Shown: piece after piece, positions 10,755 through 19,327 of the stretch
How positions within the stretch are numbered: position 1 is the first letter of the stretch
Layout: every line of letters starts with the position of its first letter
DNA from: Bacteroidales bacterium UBA3653
Lineage (GTDB): Bacteria > Bacteroidota > Bacteroidia > Bacteroidales > Paludibacteraceae
Assembly (NCBI GenBank): GCA_002373505.1
Contig: DFKE01000009.1
Span: 20,324-84,323, forward strand
Length of the DNA: 64,000 nucleotides
Reading direction: 5' to 3'
Translations under genes and position numbers: made by a program
The notes under the pieces: generated by a model
What the model saw: only the letters and a program-made list of their open reading frames with translations
Database searches by the model: none
What the model was told of the DNA's origin: nothing

Positions 10755-11837
10755 ATGAGCAACACCAATAAGACAGTCTCGGAAAACCGTTCTGTAGCTT
10801 CGCGCTTCAAACCCTCTATGGTCGTCTGGCCGATTCTCTTCGGTCTGATCGGAGTAGGGTATATGCTCTGGCGCGAGATGCACGACGACATTCCGCAGGG
10901 CCCGATCACTCTTGCCGAGAACTGGTGGGTCTTTGTTCTCTTGGTGGTTCTTTTTACGCTCTTCAAGGATTTCTCGGGTATGTACAGGATGCGTGTCATG
11001 TCCGGACTCCCGCTGAGGTTCAGCCAGCTGTTCCGGGTGCGCATGCTCTATGAGTTCACTTCGGCGGTCACTCCTTCTGCTGCCGGCGGCTCGTCCCTGG
11101 AGGTGATCTTCCTGCATAGGGAGGGCATTAAATATAGCAAAGCGACCTCCATGACGGTTCTGGCGCTTTTCCTGGACGAGATGCTGATGATCGTGCTTTT
11201 CCCCCTTCTGCTGCTGTTAATACCTTATGGCGAGCTGTTTACTGCCGAAGGCTATTTCCAATACGGCTACCTCTGGGCGTTTATCATTGGCTATGCGATG
11301 AAGTTCGTATGGGTCACCTTGCTCTTTATCGGCTTGTTCTGCAAACCTTCTGTTTTTATCAAGATAGTGGGGCTTGTCTGCTCTCTCAAATTCCTCCGCC
11401 GCTATCGCTATCGTGCGCTGCGTACGGCGGTGGAGATCCGCCAGTGTGCCCAGGAGATCAAGCATGAGAAGATAGGCTATTGGGTGAAAATGATCGTTTC
11501 TACGGCGGGTATTTGGGGCTTCCGCTTCCTGATAGCGAACATGGCTATCATGATCTTCAATCCCCTTACCGGAGCAGACAACATGATGTGTTTCGCACGC
11601 CAGTATATCTTGGGAATCGTTACGATGATTGTTCCTACTCCGGGCGGAAGCGGCTTTGCCGAGGTGATGTTTGACGGCTTCCTGGGCGAGTTCATAACGC
11701 AGAAGATGTCCACCGTCGTCATCACCTCTATCTGGCGTCTGTGTACCTACTACTATTACCTGGTAGCCGGAGTTATTATCCTGCCCCAATGGCTGGGAAA
11801 AAGCAAACTAATCCGAAAACGCAATGCAAGCAAGTGA
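10755..11837 (+). CDS. YbhN/LPG-synthase transmembrane-family flippase-like protein
   Basis: 360 residues with about eight hydrophobic segments and a basic C-terminus. The motifs TPSAAGGSSLEVIFL (near 97) and VPTPGGSGFAEVMF (near 292) are the signature of the lysylphosphatidylglycerol synthetase/AglD/YbhN membrane domain (TIGR00374-like). No soluble aminoacyl-transferase domain is present, so this is the stand-alone membrane form, usually linked with lipid translocation. It follows the GT28-like gene by 5 bases and overlaps the next gene by 14, so the three are probably translated together. Likely role: moving or modifying the glycolipid made by the neighbour; this is inferred from context. 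Confidence 0.8.
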   Translation: MSNTNKTVSENRSVASRFKPSMVVWPILFGLIGVGYMLWREMHDDIPQGPITLAENWWVFVLLVVLFTLFKDFSGMYRMRVMSGLPLRFSQLFRVRMLYEFTSAVTPSAAGGSSLEVIFLHREGIKYSKATSMTVLALFLDEMLMIVLFPLLLLLIPYGELFTAEGYFQYGYLWAFIIGYAMKFVWVTLLFIGLFCKPSVFIKIVGLVCSLKFLRRYRYRALRTAVEIRQCAQEIKHEKIGYWVKMIVSTAGIWGFRFLIANMAIMIFNPLTGADNMMCFARQYILGIVTMIVPTPGGSGFAEVMFDGFLGEFITQKMSTVVITSIWRLCTYYYYLVAGVIILPQWLGKSKLIRKRNASK

Positions 11838-12597
11838 GATTCTTTTTTGTATCTTCAATTATCATGAAGCGTCCAATGCGGAGTTCCTCTACCATGAGCT
11901 TCGTCCGTATTTCCGGTGTCATATTATAGATGCGGACAGCGGCCAGCGTCCCGATCCGTGCGACGGCGACACGGTCTATCTGCCTAATGTGTTCTATTCC
12001 GGAATGATGCACCATGCGGTGACTATGGCGGACGAGGGGCATTACCCATACTTGTTCTTCATATGCTCGGATGTGCAGATCTCGCATGAGGCGTTGATGC
12101 AGCTCAAAGATATTCTTCTCTCGGAGTCTTTCGAGGGGGTAGGTGTCTATTGTCCTTCCCATGCGGATGACTCCTATACCTGGGTGGCGTGGTCTTATTC
12201 GCGTCATAGCGGACGCCGCTCCGTGGCTTTTGCGGAGGGTATGTTGGGTATGTATGCTGCTCCGGTATATAAGCAGCTGGAGCCGCTGGACATCAATCCG
12301 CACGGCTGGGGACTGGATCTCGTGGCTTGTTTCTATGCGCGCCATTGGGGTATGCGGGTAGAGATTGACGACCGCCTCTCTATCACCCATCCCAAGGGTG
12401 ATGTGCATAAAAACACCCTTGCTCGTGATGAAGCAAGGGCGTATCTCATGCGCTATCCGGAGGGAATGGCTATCCGGCGCTATTGGGTGGCGTGCTCGAT
12501 CCGCAATGCTGCTATCCAGCCGTTCATTCTGCCTCCATCTTATCGCCGCTGGCTACGCTTTTTCCTGCCGGTCTATCGTTTCTTCCACCGCCGCTGA
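11824..12597 (+). CDS. Putative glycosyltransferase-like protein (GT2/GT-A-like fold)
   Basis: 257 residues, soluble apart from a C-terminus rich in aromatic and basic residues that may sit on the membrane surface. The start (EILFCIFNYHEASNAEFLY), a central ICSDVQIS segment resembling a DxD-type metal site of GT-A enzymes, and a later INPHGWGLDLVACFYAR acceptor-type segment suggest a divergent family 2-like glycosyltransferase. The match is weak and the enzyme is not identified. It overlaps the YbhN-like gene by 14 bases and ends 3 bases from the stop of a convergent gene. Context suggests work on the same lipid or glycan as the two upstream genes. Confidence 0.55.
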   Translation: MQASEILFCIFNYHEASNAEFLYHELRPYFRCHIIDADSGQRPDPCDGDTVYLPNVFYSGMMHHAVTMADEGHYPYLFFICSDVQISHEALMQLKDILLSESFEGVGVYCPSHADDSYTWVAWSYSRHSGRRSVAFAEGMLGMYAAPVYKQLEPLDINPHGWGLDLVACFYARHWGMRVEIDDRLSITHPKGDVHKNTLARDEARAYLMRYPEGMAIRRYWVACSIRNAAIQPFILPPSYRRWLRFFLPVYRFFHRR

Positions 12598-12600
12598 ACG

Positions 12601-13389
12601 TTACTTCCACCTGTACCCGATTCCTAAGGAAACGGACTGCGGGTAGATCATGGCGTTGGCTATCTCCTGGCCTTTGTATTCCTTGTAGAATCCGGCTATG
12701 TCGGACAGACTGACTTTGTAATGGGCGTTAATCTGAATGCCTATCGGGAATTCGTACCCTACCGTCACCGCTACGCCGAAATGGTTGTCGTGCAGGCTGT
12801 ACAGTCTGCTGTAGTCGTGGGTGTCGGTAGGAGTGGCGGGAGTTGCCACGGCTGTCGACTCATCTACGTTCTTGAACTTGCCCGCTATGTTGGACGCGAA
12901 AGTGAAATGGGTGAATATTCCGCCGCCGAACTGGATATAACCCTTCTCCATATTGCCGAACCGGCCTAAGAAATACACCGGTATGTCCATGCCGAATGAC
13001 CATAGGTGGTTGGCTGTGTCGGTGGCTGCGAAATAGTTCTGGTGCGCCGTGAAGATCACCTGCGGCTGGATGGAGAAATGCTTGGTAATCCGGAAGTCCA
13101 TGAATCCGCCGAACTCGCCGCCTATATGCATGTAGGAACTCATGGGCTTGTTGTTGCGGGTGATGATGAAATTGCTCATGTTGGCGTTCGCCAGCAAACC
13201 TCCGGAAACAAGCCGGGGTAATTTCTCCTGGTCCAGCGAATCGATCATGTGCTCCGTGTTGAACTCCACTAACTTGGCTTTCGCTTCGTCTAATTTTAAC
13301 TGTATCTTGCTGTCTTCCTGAGCGGTAATGGATACCGGCAGTAATGCAAGAGACATTAGGAGTGCTATTCCTGCTATTTTGTCTTTCAT
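12601..13389 (-). CDS. PorT-like outer membrane beta-barrel protein
   Basis: 262 residues. It begins with a clear signal peptide (MKDKIAGIALLMSLALLPVSITAQ). After a helical, charged segment (30-60) come alternating amphipathic strands such as IGGEFGGFMDFRITKHFSIQPQV and VAVTVGYEFPIGIQINAHYKVSLS, ending in the typical barrel C-terminus SLGIGYRWK. This is the pattern of the PorT/outer-membrane beta-barrel family of Bacteroidota. It lies 12 bases after the DUF5686 gene and is probably the last gene of that operon. Specific function is unknown; a structural or small-solute barrel is most likely. Confidence 0.7.
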   Translation of the reverse strand: MKDKIAGIALLMSLALLPVSITAQEDSKIQLKLDEAKAKLVEFNTEHMIDSLDQEKLPRLVSGGLLANANMSNFIITRNNKPMSSYMHIGGEFGGFMDFRITKHFSIQPQVIFTAHQNYFAATDTANHLWSFGMDIPVYFLGRFGNMEKGYIQFGGGIFTHFTFASNIAGKFKNVDESTAVATPATPTDTHDYSRLYSLHDNHFGVAVTVGYEFPIGIQINAHYKVSLSDIAGFYKEYKGQEIANAMIYPQSVSLGIGYRWK

Positions 13390-13401
13390 AATATATAGGA
13401 T

Positions 13402-16251
13402 TTACAACGAGATTCTGACAGTTATCTTGACTCCGTTTCGTCCCCATGCGGCTATTCGTCTGCGGCCATGGATCATGACCGGGTCGCCGTTCTCGTCCAC
13501 GGCGGGTCTGTATCCCATGGTAGGACGTGTCGGGTCTATCATCTCCATCTTCTGGATCATGTACGGCAACTCATAGTCGTTGTACGTGATTCGGCGGATG
13601 TAGTCAATACGGATGAATTTGAGGATATTCTCAAATCCGGCAGTGATCTCCATGTACGGCAGTTTGCCGATCGGGGAACTGGTGCGATAGCCGTCTTTGA
13701 TATATCCTTGCTGGTCAAACGCGTTGTCTACGATTCCGTTCTCCCACGCCGTGTGCGGGAAGTCATACAGACCGCTTCCTGTCTCCAGATAAGGGTTGTT
13801 CTTCTTGGTCAGACCGCCATAGACACCGGAGAAGGACACCACGCCGCGCAGCTTCAGTTTGTTAATACCCGGAATGCGGTTCAGGATCCATCCTTTGAAG
13901 TAATAGGTTGCGAAAAGCGATACATATTCGTCCATCATGAATTCCATCGGTTTCATCAGGTTGAAGCTTCGCTGACCCAACAGGATACTGGTGCTCGTCT
14001 CGGGTATATGCAGTTTGGTGAACGGCGTTTTCTGCCATATCATGCCGGTCTTGATACGCATGTCCAAATGTCCGAAAGCGGAGAACCAGAAACGCTTGTC
14101 AAACATGATTTCCGTCTTGTTGTAGATAAATCCGTCGCCGCCGTTGTGCCGGTCGTCCAGATAGCCCACGGTGTGGCGCAGATTGATTGTCGGTGCATCT
14201 TTCTCCAGTCCCCACGGGTTCTTTATTCCCTCGCGGTCGATACCTATCATGGAGCCGGGCGAGTACTCCAACTCAAACACACCCTCGTAGTTGCGGTACG
14301 AGCCTATGTTGCTCAGCGATTGCGAGAAAGTGGTGTCCGTTCCGTTAATATGCCTCGTGTAGTCCACGCGGTCGTACCGCAGCGAACCGGCAGCGCGGTT
14401 GTTCGTGAAATCGAAGCTCGCCTTCAGCATCAGGTTGTTCCGCCATTCCTTCATGTATTCCGCCTTGGCGTGGAAGACATACTGGGCGAACGGCATGGTC
14501 GGCCTGCTGGTAGGAATGGACATCAGAATATTGTCCCTTCGCACTACGTCGTTCACCTGACCCGGTTCCTCGATGTCGTATTGCGCCATGAATTGCAAGT
14601 GGTGTCTCAGTCCGTCGTACGGCTGGTTCTTGTGCTTGTTGAACGAATAGACGAGTGTCGCGCTGTATTTCGGCAGCAGGTCTTTGGTACCGAAGGCTAC
14701 ATATCCGCGGAAGAAGAACTGGTCGTGCAGCCGCGCCGTCGAACCGCCGCCGACGCGCAGACGCACGCCCTCTAACATGTTCCAGCTGACGAAGTTGTAT
14801 ATCGGTCCGAAATCGAACTTGCTGAGGTACATGAATTCCGCTTTGCGGGTAGGTATATACTCTGTCGTGACGGCGTTCACAAAGAGCGCCAGACTGTTGA
14901 ACTTAGGCGTGTTGGTGAACTCGCGTACCAGATCGACTACCGAACTCTCGTATTTGGTCAGCGGCTCCGGACGCATCTCGTCCGTCCATTGACCCTCCCA
15001 CACCAACTCTGCCGTTGTGTCGTTGACCTCCGGCTCCGGACCGTTCAGGTTGGAGAAGGTCTCCTTTGCTATAGGGGTCTCCATGTCCCAGCCTGTGTAT
15101 ATCTTGGTCTGGCGGGCTAACATACCGCGTTTGTTGTTGATGATATAGAATTTGGCGTAGGTGCTTGTCCTGTCCGGTGCCCATAGGCCGTTCTCCAGTT
15201 GCTTGTAACTGTGCTCAATAGAGAAGTTGCTGACGAAGTTGAGGTTGATGTCCGGCGGGATGTTGATCGCGTATTTCTTCAGGCGGAACGTGCTGTCATT
15301 CACGATATAGAGGTGCCCTGTGAAGCCGTAACTCTCCGAGTTCACCGGCACGAACGCCAGGTCTATACACGGATAGCCGTCCACCATGATCGTGTCCATG
15401 ATGTAGTACTGGTAGAAACTGACGGCAAGCGTGCTGCTCAGCGGCGAGACGAAGCGGTTGAACAGCAGGTTCATGCTGTTGTCGTTGATGTCCACGTCCT
15501 TGAAGATGGCGTTTATATTCTGCTGGAACGACTCCGAGCCTATCACGCTTTCGATACCGAAGATACGTTTCTTGTCCAGGATCTTCTTTTCGCGGTGAGG
15601 GCGTTTCTGGTAGTATTCCGTGTTCAGGTGTTCGCGGATGCTGACGGTCACGTTCGGGTACACGCCCGTCGTGTCAACGTATTTCTTCACGAAGGCGAAA
15701 TCTTTCCAGAACGGTTTTTCCCAGTTCACCTTGATGTTATCCAGCGCAAAAGACATACGGCTGTAACTCTTGGCGGTGTATTGGTCAACGGTCTTGACGC
15801 AGAACGAGTCCTTGTGTGCGATCACGTTCTTGATCAACTCTACCGCAGGGTTGCCTTTGCGTTTGTAATCCCGTTTGCGGTGCTTCGGCGTCACGACGAT
15901 ATCTTGCAGACCGTAAACGTCCGGAGTCATCTTGACCTTCACGTTCTTGCGGTTCTGACCCTTGCGGAGGGTCAGCATCTCGGTCTTGTAGCCCAACATC
16001 TGGAAGTTCAGCGTGTTGTAGCCGGCACTGTTGCTGATAGAGAAGTTACCGTCTATATCGCTCGTCGTACCTATCTCCGACGGGATCATGCCTTTGCTGG
16101 TGGTTGATTTCAAGAAATATATCTGTACGAACGGCAGTGTCTCGCCCGTGTCGCCGTCCACTACCGTACCCGATATACTTGTCACCTCCTGCGCACTCGC
16201 CATCCCGGCGAAGCACAGGATCAAAATTACTATGTACCTTAACTTTTTCAA
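13402..16251 (-). CDS. DUF5686 outer-membrane protein with carboxypeptidase-regulatory-like N-terminal domain
   Basis: 949 residues. Signal peptide (1-20, ending MASAQ), then a CarboxypepD_reg-like beta-sandwich (SISGTVVDGDTGETLPFVQIYF, about 25-110) that includes VYGLQDIVVTPKHRKRDYKRK, and then the long DUF5686 region predicted to form a large beta-barrel; the C-terminus KITVRISL ends like an outer-membrane strand. The family is widespread in Bacteroidota, resembles TonB-dependent receptors in domain order but lacks a plug, and its role is unknown. It sits between the DAHP synthase gene and a PorT-like barrel on the same strand. An AT-rich repeated spacer precedes the start. Confidence 0.85.
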   Translation of the reverse strand: MKKLRYIVILILCFAGMASAQEVTSISGTVVDGDTGETLPFVQIYFLKSTTSKGMIPSEIGTTSDIDGNFSISNSAGYNTLNFQMLGYKTEMLTLRKGQNRKNVKVKMTPDVYGLQDIVVTPKHRKRDYKRKGNPAVELIKNVIAHKDSFCVKTVDQYTAKSYSRMSFALDNIKVNWEKPFWKDFAFVKKYVDTTGVYPNVTVSIREHLNTEYYQKRPHREKKILDKKRIFGIESVIGSESFQQNINAIFKDVDINDNSMNLLFNRFVSPLSSTLAVSFYQYYIMDTIMVDGYPCIDLAFVPVNSESYGFTGHLYIVNDSTFRLKKYAINIPPDINLNFVSNFSIEHSYKQLENGLWAPDRTSTYAKFYIINNKRGMLARQTKIYTGWDMETPIAKETFSNLNGPEPEVNDTTAELVWEGQWTDEMRPEPLTKYESSVVDLVREFTNTPKFNSLALFVNAVTTEYIPTRKAEFMYLSKFDFGPIYNFVSWNMLEGVRLRVGGGSTARLHDQFFFRGYVAFGTKDLLPKYSATLVYSFNKHKNQPYDGLRHHLQFMAQYDIEEPGQVNDVVRRDNILMSIPTSRPTMPFAQYVFHAKAEYMKEWRNNLMLKASFDFTNNRAAGSLRYDRVDYTRHINGTDTTFSQSLSNIGSYRNYEGVFELEYSPGSMIGIDREGIKNPWGLEKDAPTINLRHTVGYLDDRHNGGDGFIYNKTEIMFDKRFWFSAFGHLDMRIKTGMIWQKTPFTKLHIPETSTSILLGQRSFNLMKPMEFMMDEYVSLFATYYFKGWILNRIPGINKLKLRGVVSFSGVYGGLTKKNNPYLETGSGLYDFPHTAWENGIVDNAFDQQGYIKDGYRTSSPIGKLPYMEITAGFENILKFIRIDYIRRITYNDYELPYMIQKMEMIDPTRPTMGYRPAVDENGDPVMIHGRRRIAAWGRNGVKITVRISL

Positions 16252-16254
16252 TTC

Positions 16255-16293
16255 GTATTCTTAATTTTGAATTTTTAATTTTGAATTTTTAAT
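16255..16293. repeat. Word-type tandem repeat between two genes
   Basis: Alternating AATTTTGAATTTTTAATT-type words fill the gap between the DAHP synthase stop and the DUF5686 start. Very similar words recur at 34430-34546. Confidence 0.7.
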
Positions 16294-16296
16294 TCG

Positions 16297-17292
16297 TCAG
16301 TTTTGCTGACGCAGGCTCTCCTCATGAATCAACTCCCATAACGCCAACTTAAACTCCGTCCGCAATCCTCCCCCTTTAGGTGGCTGGGGGGCTTTTAGTC
16401 TTTCAACTATCATCTCGTACCGTTCCGGCTGGAGTGGTGCTACGCCGTTGGCTTTCTTCCATTCTCCTATCCGCCGGCTGACATCCATTCGTGCGGCTAT
16501 CGTGTCCCATAGTTTCTCGTCCAGCTCGTCTATCTCCGCCCGCAACCAATTCAATTCGGTCTTTTTGCTTTCGACTTTCGACTTTTGACTTTCGACTATC
16601 TTCGCTAACGAAGAAGGCTCTATCTGCTGCCTGGCGTCGGACAGCGCTTGCTCCGGATGGCAATGCACCTCTACCATCGCCCCGTCCAGACCCAGCTCGT
16701 ATATCTTGTTCATCAGTTCCGGCACTTTGGCGGAATCGCCGCTCATGTGGCTCGGGTCCAGCAGCATCGGTATGTCCGGCCGCGCCAGCCGCACCTGATG
16801 CGCCATCGCCCAGCAAGGACGGTGCCCGCAACCTCTATGTACCGCCAGGACGGGTATCCCTGTCTTCTCCAACCGCTCTATGTTGCCTATCCATAGCGCC
16901 GCGTCTTCGTTCACCGGGTTCTTAATCAATATGCCCTTTATCTGTCCTCCCTCTCTTGAGGAGAGGGCCTGGGCGAGGTTTTCCACCGCTATCGGGTTTG
17001 CACTTGTCCTGGCGCCGATCCACAGATAGTCTATGCCGGCTGCAATCGCTTTCTGTACATGCTCCGGAGTTGCTACCTCTGTAGCAACATCCATGCCAAA
17101 CGCCTTCTTCACCTCTGCCAGCCATCCTAAGGCCTCTTCGCCTACGCCGCGGAACGTGTGCGGACTCGTGCGCGGCTTCCATGCGCCCGCGCGGAAAATA
17201 AAAGGCATCTCACCGCAAACGGCCTTTATCTGCCCCGCGGTGAGTACTACCTGCTCGCGGCTCTCCGCTGAACAGGGACCTAATATGTAAAT
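16297..17292 (-). CDS. Bifunctional 3-deoxy-7-phosphoheptulonate synthase / chorismate mutase (type II), start unresolved
   Basis: The frame holds DAHP synthase signatures: ILGPCSAES immediately upstream of the first ATG (17208), FRAGAWKPRTSPHTF, then AVHRGCGH, LLDPSHMSGD and MVEVHCHPEQALSD. A C-terminal AroQ-type chorismate mutase follows (LNWLRAEIDELDEKLWDTIAARM). The protein would start the shikimate pathway and also convert chorismate to prephenate. The first ATG would cut off the GPCSAES motif, and between it and the in-frame stop at 17311 there is no ATG, GTG or TTG; an ATT at 17292 is the nearest candidate. The 5' end merges into a GGATTAC repeat, so the normal 15-20 N-terminal residues appear replaced. 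Three word-type insertions lie inside the gene (16367, 16561, 16945). Confidence 0.85.
   Translation of the reverse strand: MYILGPCSAESREQVVLTAGQIKAVCGEMPFIFRAGAWKPRTSPHTFRGVGEEALGWLAEVKKAFGMDVATEVATPEHVQKAIAAGIDYLWIGARTSANPIAVENLAQALSSREGGQIKGILIKNPVNEDAALWIGNIERLEKTGIPVLAVHRGCGHRPCWAMAHQVRLARPDIPMLLDPSHMSGDSAKVPELMNKIYELGLDGAMVEVHCHPEQALSDARQQIEPSSLAKIVESQKSKVESKKTELNWLRAEIDELDEKLWDTIAARMDVSRRIGEWKKANGVAPLQPERYEMIVERLKAPQPPKGGGLRTEFKLALWELIHEESLRQQN
16367..16396. repeat. C/G-rich word inside the chorismate mutase part
   Basis: A CCCCCTTTAGGTGGCTGGGG-type word encodes APQPPKGGG between two helices of the mutase domain. It is proline-glycine rich and unlike the surrounding helical sequence. 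Confidence 0.6.
16561..16598. repeat. CTTTCGA-word array in the DAHP synthase-mutase linker
   Basis: Encodes IVESQKSKVESKK between the two catalytic domains. Bases 16568-16593 are identical to 34307-34332, an intergenic site 17.7 kb away. Confidence 0.85.
16945..16980. repeat. Palindromic CCTCTC-AAGAG-type word inside DAHP synthase
   Basis: A CCTCCCTCTCTTGAGGAGAG palindrome followed by GGCCTGGGCGAGG encodes ALSSREGGQ in a surface position of the synthase. A related palindrome lies in nrdG at 54367. Confidence 0.65.
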
Positions 17293-17333
17293 CGAATTAC
17301 GGATTACGGATTACGGATTACGGATTACGAATC
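17290..17333. repeat. 7-bp tandem repeat (GGATTAC) at the 5' edge of the DAHP synthase gene
   Basis: GGATTAC units in tandem lie between the lipoprotein stop codon (17336) and the first recognisable DAHP synthase codons. A related ATCCGTAATTCGTAA run occurs at 34417. Confidence 0.85.
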
Positions 17334-17335
17334 CT

Positions 17336-17818
17336 TTAATAGCTCATCTGCAACCGGAACAGCATAGGATCCGGAGTCCAGCCTTCCTCGTAATAGAAAT
17401 CGGAGATGGTGCAGAACACTTCTATGAAGCCTACGCCATAGGCGTAATCTAAATGCTGCTGGTAATAGAACTTGTTGCCCGTCGGCTTCCCATCCGTGTC
17501 CACTTCTTCTTCCATCTTGTAGGTCGTCTCCGGTAGTGCTACCTGGTAGGCATTGTTTTTGCCGCTGTTGTACTCGTGGCTCACGCTCACTTCGCCGTAG
17601 TTATACACTTGCTCGGTCAGCTCCTCTACGTCGAAATGGCAGTAGAACTGGTTCACTGTTTCGTCGAACGTCCATTTATCTTGTGCTACTACCAGATCCA
17701 CGGTCTTCTTATTGAACTTGCTATCCTCCGTAATATACGTATTATGGTACGTCGGGTACGTACAACTTCCCATGCAAGCCGCTAATGCCAACAGGCAGAT
17801 AAAAAGATATTTTCTCAT
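17336..17818 (-). CDS. Small lipoprotein of unknown function
   Basis: 160 residues with a lipobox (ACMGSC, Cys19), so a lipid-anchored envelope protein. The mature part is mostly beta and rich in Tyr, Phe and Asp (VDLVVAQDKWTF, FYCHFDVEELTEQVYNYGEV). I do not recognise a named family. It has its own promoter at 17852-17882, divergent from mnmE, and is the first gene of a run that continues into the DAHP synthase, DUF5686 and PorT-like genes. A link to aromatic amino acid synthesis is not apparent; shared transcription may be incidental. Confidence 0.7.
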   Translation of the reverse strand: MRKYLFICLLALAACMGSCTYPTYHNTYITEDSKFNKKTVDLVVAQDKWTFDETVNQFYCHFDVEELTEQVYNYGEVSVSHEYNSGKNNAYQVALPETTYKMEEEVDTDGKPTGNKFYYQQHLDYAYGVGFIEVFCTISDFYYEEGWTPDPMLFRLQMSY

Positions 17819-17851
17819 AATCGTTTTTTAGTTAAAATCCCAATTTGGCTG

Positions 17852-17882
17852 CAAAGGTACAACAAATTTTTGAATTATGCAA
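17852..17882 (-). promoter_or_regulatory. Promoter of the lipoprotein-DAHP synthase run
   Basis: On the minus strand TTG (17882-17880), 20 nt, TACCTTTG (17859-17852). It is back to back with the mnmE promoter. Confidence 0.8.
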
Positions 17883-17909
17883 GAGCACGCGCGTTTTTCT
17901 GTTTTTTTC

Positions 17910-17940
17910 TTGCGTATGTGCAATTTTTGTTGTACCTTTG
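17910..17940 (+). promoter_or_regulatory. Promoter of mnmE-yicC-gmk
   Basis: TTG 17910-17912, 20 nt, TACCTTTG 17933-17940; the ATG is 14 nt downstream, so the leader is very short. Confidence 0.8.
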
Positions 17941-17954
17941 CACGCTGAATCGTA

Positions 17955-19292
17955 ATGGAACCTATTTGCGCCATATCAACACCGTACGGAACGGGGGGAA
18001 TAGCCGTCGTACGGGTATCCGGAGAAGGGAGTATCGCTATCGTGGATACGCTCTTCCGCGGACGTGTGCCCTTGGCCGGAGTCAAAGCCAACACCGTGCA
18101 TTTCGGGAGGATTGAAAGAGATAAGGAGGTATTGGACGAGGTGCTGTGCACGGTCTTCCGCGCACCCCATTCGTTCACAGGCGAAGAGACGGTGGAGATA
18201 GCCTGCCACGGCAGTCTCTTTATCCAGCAGGAGCTGTTGCGGTGGCTGATAGACGCCGGTTGCCGCGCTGCCGAACCGGGAGAGTTCACACGGAGAGCAT
18301 TCCTCAACGGCAAGATTGACCTGAGTCAGGCAGAGGCGGTGGCGGACCTCATCGCCGCGCAGAGCAAAGCAGAGAAAGACCTCGCGCTGAGCCAGCTCAG
18401 AGGAGCGGTCTCCAACGCCCTCAACGAACTAAGAGAACGGCTGCTGCATTTCACATCGCTGGTAGAACTGGAGTTGGACTTCGCAGACCATGAGGAATTG
18501 GAGTTCGCCGACCGCTCCGAACTGAAACGTCTCGCGGAAGAGATAGAAAGCAAACTGGCGGACCTGATGGCTTCTTTCCGAACGGGAAACGCCATCAGAA
18601 ACGGTATCTCGGTAGCCATCATCGGTGCACCGAACGTAGGCAAATCGACGCTGCTGAATGCCTTGCTGGGCGAACAGCGCGCTATCGTGAGCGACATACA
18701 AGGTACCACCCGCGACACGATAGAAGACACACTCGTCATCGACGGGATCCTCTTCCGGCTGATAGACACCGCCGGTTTGCGCGAGACAGGCGACAAACTG
18801 GAGAACATGGGTATCGAACGCAGCCGCAAAGCAGCAGAACAGGCGCAGATAGTGGTCAGGGTGGAAGTACCGGCTACCAACGAAGTACAAAGGGACGACC
18901 TACCATGTTCGGGGACGGTGATTGAGGTGGTGAACAAGGCGGACCTGATAGAAGGACTATCGGACCATCTACCGGCTACCAAGGACGAAAGAATATATAT
19001 ATCTGCAAAGAAGGGGGATATAGAGCCGTTGCGGCGGGAACTCGTGCGGGCAGCAAGGGAGACCATGCACACCGGAGCCGTCACCCTCTCCAACGCGAGG
19101 CACTATGAGGCGGTATGCCGGGCACATGAAGCCATCACCCGCGTGCAACAGGGGATGCATGACTGCCTGTCCGGCGAACTGTTAGCTATGGATCTGAAGG
19201 ACTGCATCGATGCACTGGGAGAAGTGACAGGACAGATAACCAACCAAGAGGTGCTGGCAAACATATTCAGTAAATTCTGCATCGGAAAATAA
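17955..19292 (+). CDS. mnmE: tRNA uridine-5-carboxymethylaminomethyl modification GTPase MnmE
   Basis: 445 residues, normal length. The N-terminal domain begins ICAISTPYGTGGIAVVRVSG, the formyl-tetrahydrofolate-binding part. The G domain starts near 215, with GAPNVGKST (P loop), GTTRD, DTAG and NKADL. The C-terminus ends FCIGK, the conserved CIGK tail required for catalysis. With MnmG it modifies U34 of certain tRNAs. The loop before NKADL contains an AAGTAC-rich stretch (18866-18905) like a word found in yicC, possibly a tolerated insertion. The stop codon is embedded in the spacer repeat that leads to yicC. Confidence 0.97.
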   Translation: MEPICAISTPYGTGGIAVVRVSGEGSIAIVDTLFRGRVPLAGVKANTVHFGRIERDKEVLDEVLCTVFRAPHSFTGEETVEIACHGSLFIQQELLRWLIDAGCRAAEPGEFTRRAFLNGKIDLSQAEAVADLIAAQSKAEKDLALSQLRGAVSNALNELRERLLHFTSLVELELDFADHEELEFADRSELKRLAEEIESKLADLMASFRTGNAIRNGISVAIIGAPNVGKSTLLNALLGEQRAIVSDIQGTTRDTIEDTLVIDGILFRLIDTAGLRETGDKLENMGIERSRKAAEQAQIVVRVEVPATNEVQRDDLPCSGTVIEVVNKADLIEGLSDHLPATKDERIYISAKKGDIEPLRRELVRAARETMHTGAVTLSNARHYEAVCRAHEAITRVQQGMHDCLSGELLAMDLKDCIDALGEVTGQITNQEVLANIFSKFCIGK

Positions 19293-19327
19293 ATGACCAA
19301 ATGGTAAATGACTAAATCGTAAATGAC
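19290..19327. repeat. AAATGACC/AAATGGT word array between mnmE and yicC
   Basis: Bases 19290-19311 are identical to 54794-54815, upstream of the left tRNA-His copy. The array fills exactly the gap between the mnmE stop and the yicC ATG. Confidence 0.85.

Noticed and set aside
13468..14775. 435-residue plus-strand frame opposite the DUF5686 gene, and 302 residues at 15199-16107
   Set aside because: Shadow frames of the DUF5686 gene; no motif, start or neighbour supports them.
17290..17333. Phase-variable start for the DAHP synthase gene fed from the upstream lipoprotein ATG
   Set aside because: The only ATG near the array is in the lipoprotein frame, which stops at 17336 before the array, so changing the unit number does not open a start.
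18866..18905. Word insertion in mnmE
   Set aside because: AAGTAC words are present but short, and the loop before NKADL varies in length in the family, so insertion is not supported strongly enough to claim.
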